Below, piece by piece: positions 5,361 through 5,618 of a stretch of DNA of 5,618 nt (position 1 is its first letter; every line of letters begins with the position of its first letter). Position numbers and translations under genes: made by a program. Source of the stretch: a bacterium (lineage in GTDB: Bacteria; Desulfobacterota; Binatia; UBA12015); NCBI GenBank assembly GCA_029976905.1, contig JAPOLW010000285.1, positions 1 to 5,618 on the forward strand. Reading direction: 5' to 3'. The notes below the pieces were generated by a model. That model ran no database searches. It had not been told where the DNA came from and worked only from the letters and a program-made list of their open reading frames with translations.

Positions 5361-5618
5361 AGCACCACTCCGCCCGCTCTTTGACTACGGGCCGTGGTCG
5401 TCCCTGCTTGCGGACATCGTCTGCGGCGACGGCCGCGTGGACTACGAGGTCCTCGCCGCCGAGCGGAGCCGGTTGACGGATTTCGTGACGGCCCTCGGGG
5501 AGGCGAGCCCGGATAGCGATCCGGAGCGCTTTCCGGACGCCGCAGCGTCGCTGGCCTATTGGATCAACGCCTACAACGCTTTCGTTCTCGACGCAGTGAT
5601 CGACGAATATCCGATTCG
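5347..5618 (+). CDS. DUF547 domain protein, 3' partial
   Basis: This frame runs open to the window end and gives 90 residues from GTG 5347. It begins MTQPEAPLRPLFDYGPW. The N-terminal part of DUF547 is clear: DYGPWSSLLADIVCGDGRVDYEVL (about 13-36, the usual 'Y..W..LL...V..G.VDY..L' opening), a helix with spaced leucines, and SLAYWINAYNAFVLDAVIDEYP (68-89), the family's hallmark 'FWINaYNa..l..v...YP'. The function of DUF547 is not established. GTG 5347 is preferred because AGCGGAAG (5330-5337) lies nine bases upstream; GTG 5344 and GTG 5311 are alternatives. No signal peptide is visible in the 5347 version, although many DUF547 proteins are exported. The start lies inside pssA, so it is probably the next gene of the same operon. 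Confidence 0.85.
   Translation, partial: MTQPEAPLRPLFDYGPWSSLLADIVCGDGRVDYEVLAAERSRLTDFVTALGEASPDSDPERFPDAAASLAYWINAYNAFVLDAVIDEYPI

Overview
The window is a compact, GC-rich, all-plus-strand piece of a bacterial housekeeping chromosome. It holds eight protein genes, two of them cut by the window ends. I see no mobile element, CRISPR array, tRNA or rRNA. The gene order (rseP, tsaB, a small YdcH/DUF465 gene, then ilvN-ilvC-psd-pssA) resembles the order I remember from Geobacter-type and other 'deltaproteobacterial' lineages (Desulfobacterota, Myxococcota, Binatota and relatives). A Gram-negative, uncultured deltaproteobacterium-like organism is therefore the best guess. This is inferred from synteny and base composition, not from a marker gene search.

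Layout: (1) 2-1039, the end of the RseP/site-2 intramembrane metalloprotease gene. (2) 1036-1821, TsaB of the t6A tRNA-modification complex, whose GTG start overlaps the rseP stop as GTGA. (3) 1822-1899, a gap with a weak promoter candidate, a small GC hairpin and a strong Shine-Dalgarno. (4) 1900-2139, a 79-residue coiled-coil YdcH/DUF465 protein. (5) 2140-2240, a gap with a perfect 9-bp stem-loop and a second small hairpin just before the ilvN start. (6) 2241-3852, IlvN (regulatory subunit of acetolactate synthase) and IlvC (ketol-acid reductoisomerase). (7) 3860-5360, Psd and PssA, the two enzymes that make phosphatidylethanolamine through phosphatidylserine. (8) 5347 to the end, the N-terminal part of a DUF547 protein.

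How the genes work together: IlvN modulates the first common step and IlvC catalyses the second step of valine/leucine/isoleucine synthesis. PssA makes phosphatidylserine and Psd decarboxylates it. From ilvN to the DUF547 gene the spacings are 16, 7 and 4 bases and then an overlap, so this part looks like one operon. The most notable point is an absence: ilvN is not preceded by ilvB, the catalytic subunit gene it normally follows. A 101-base gap with hairpins lies there instead. Otherwise the region is ordinary, and I found no convincing undescribed system.
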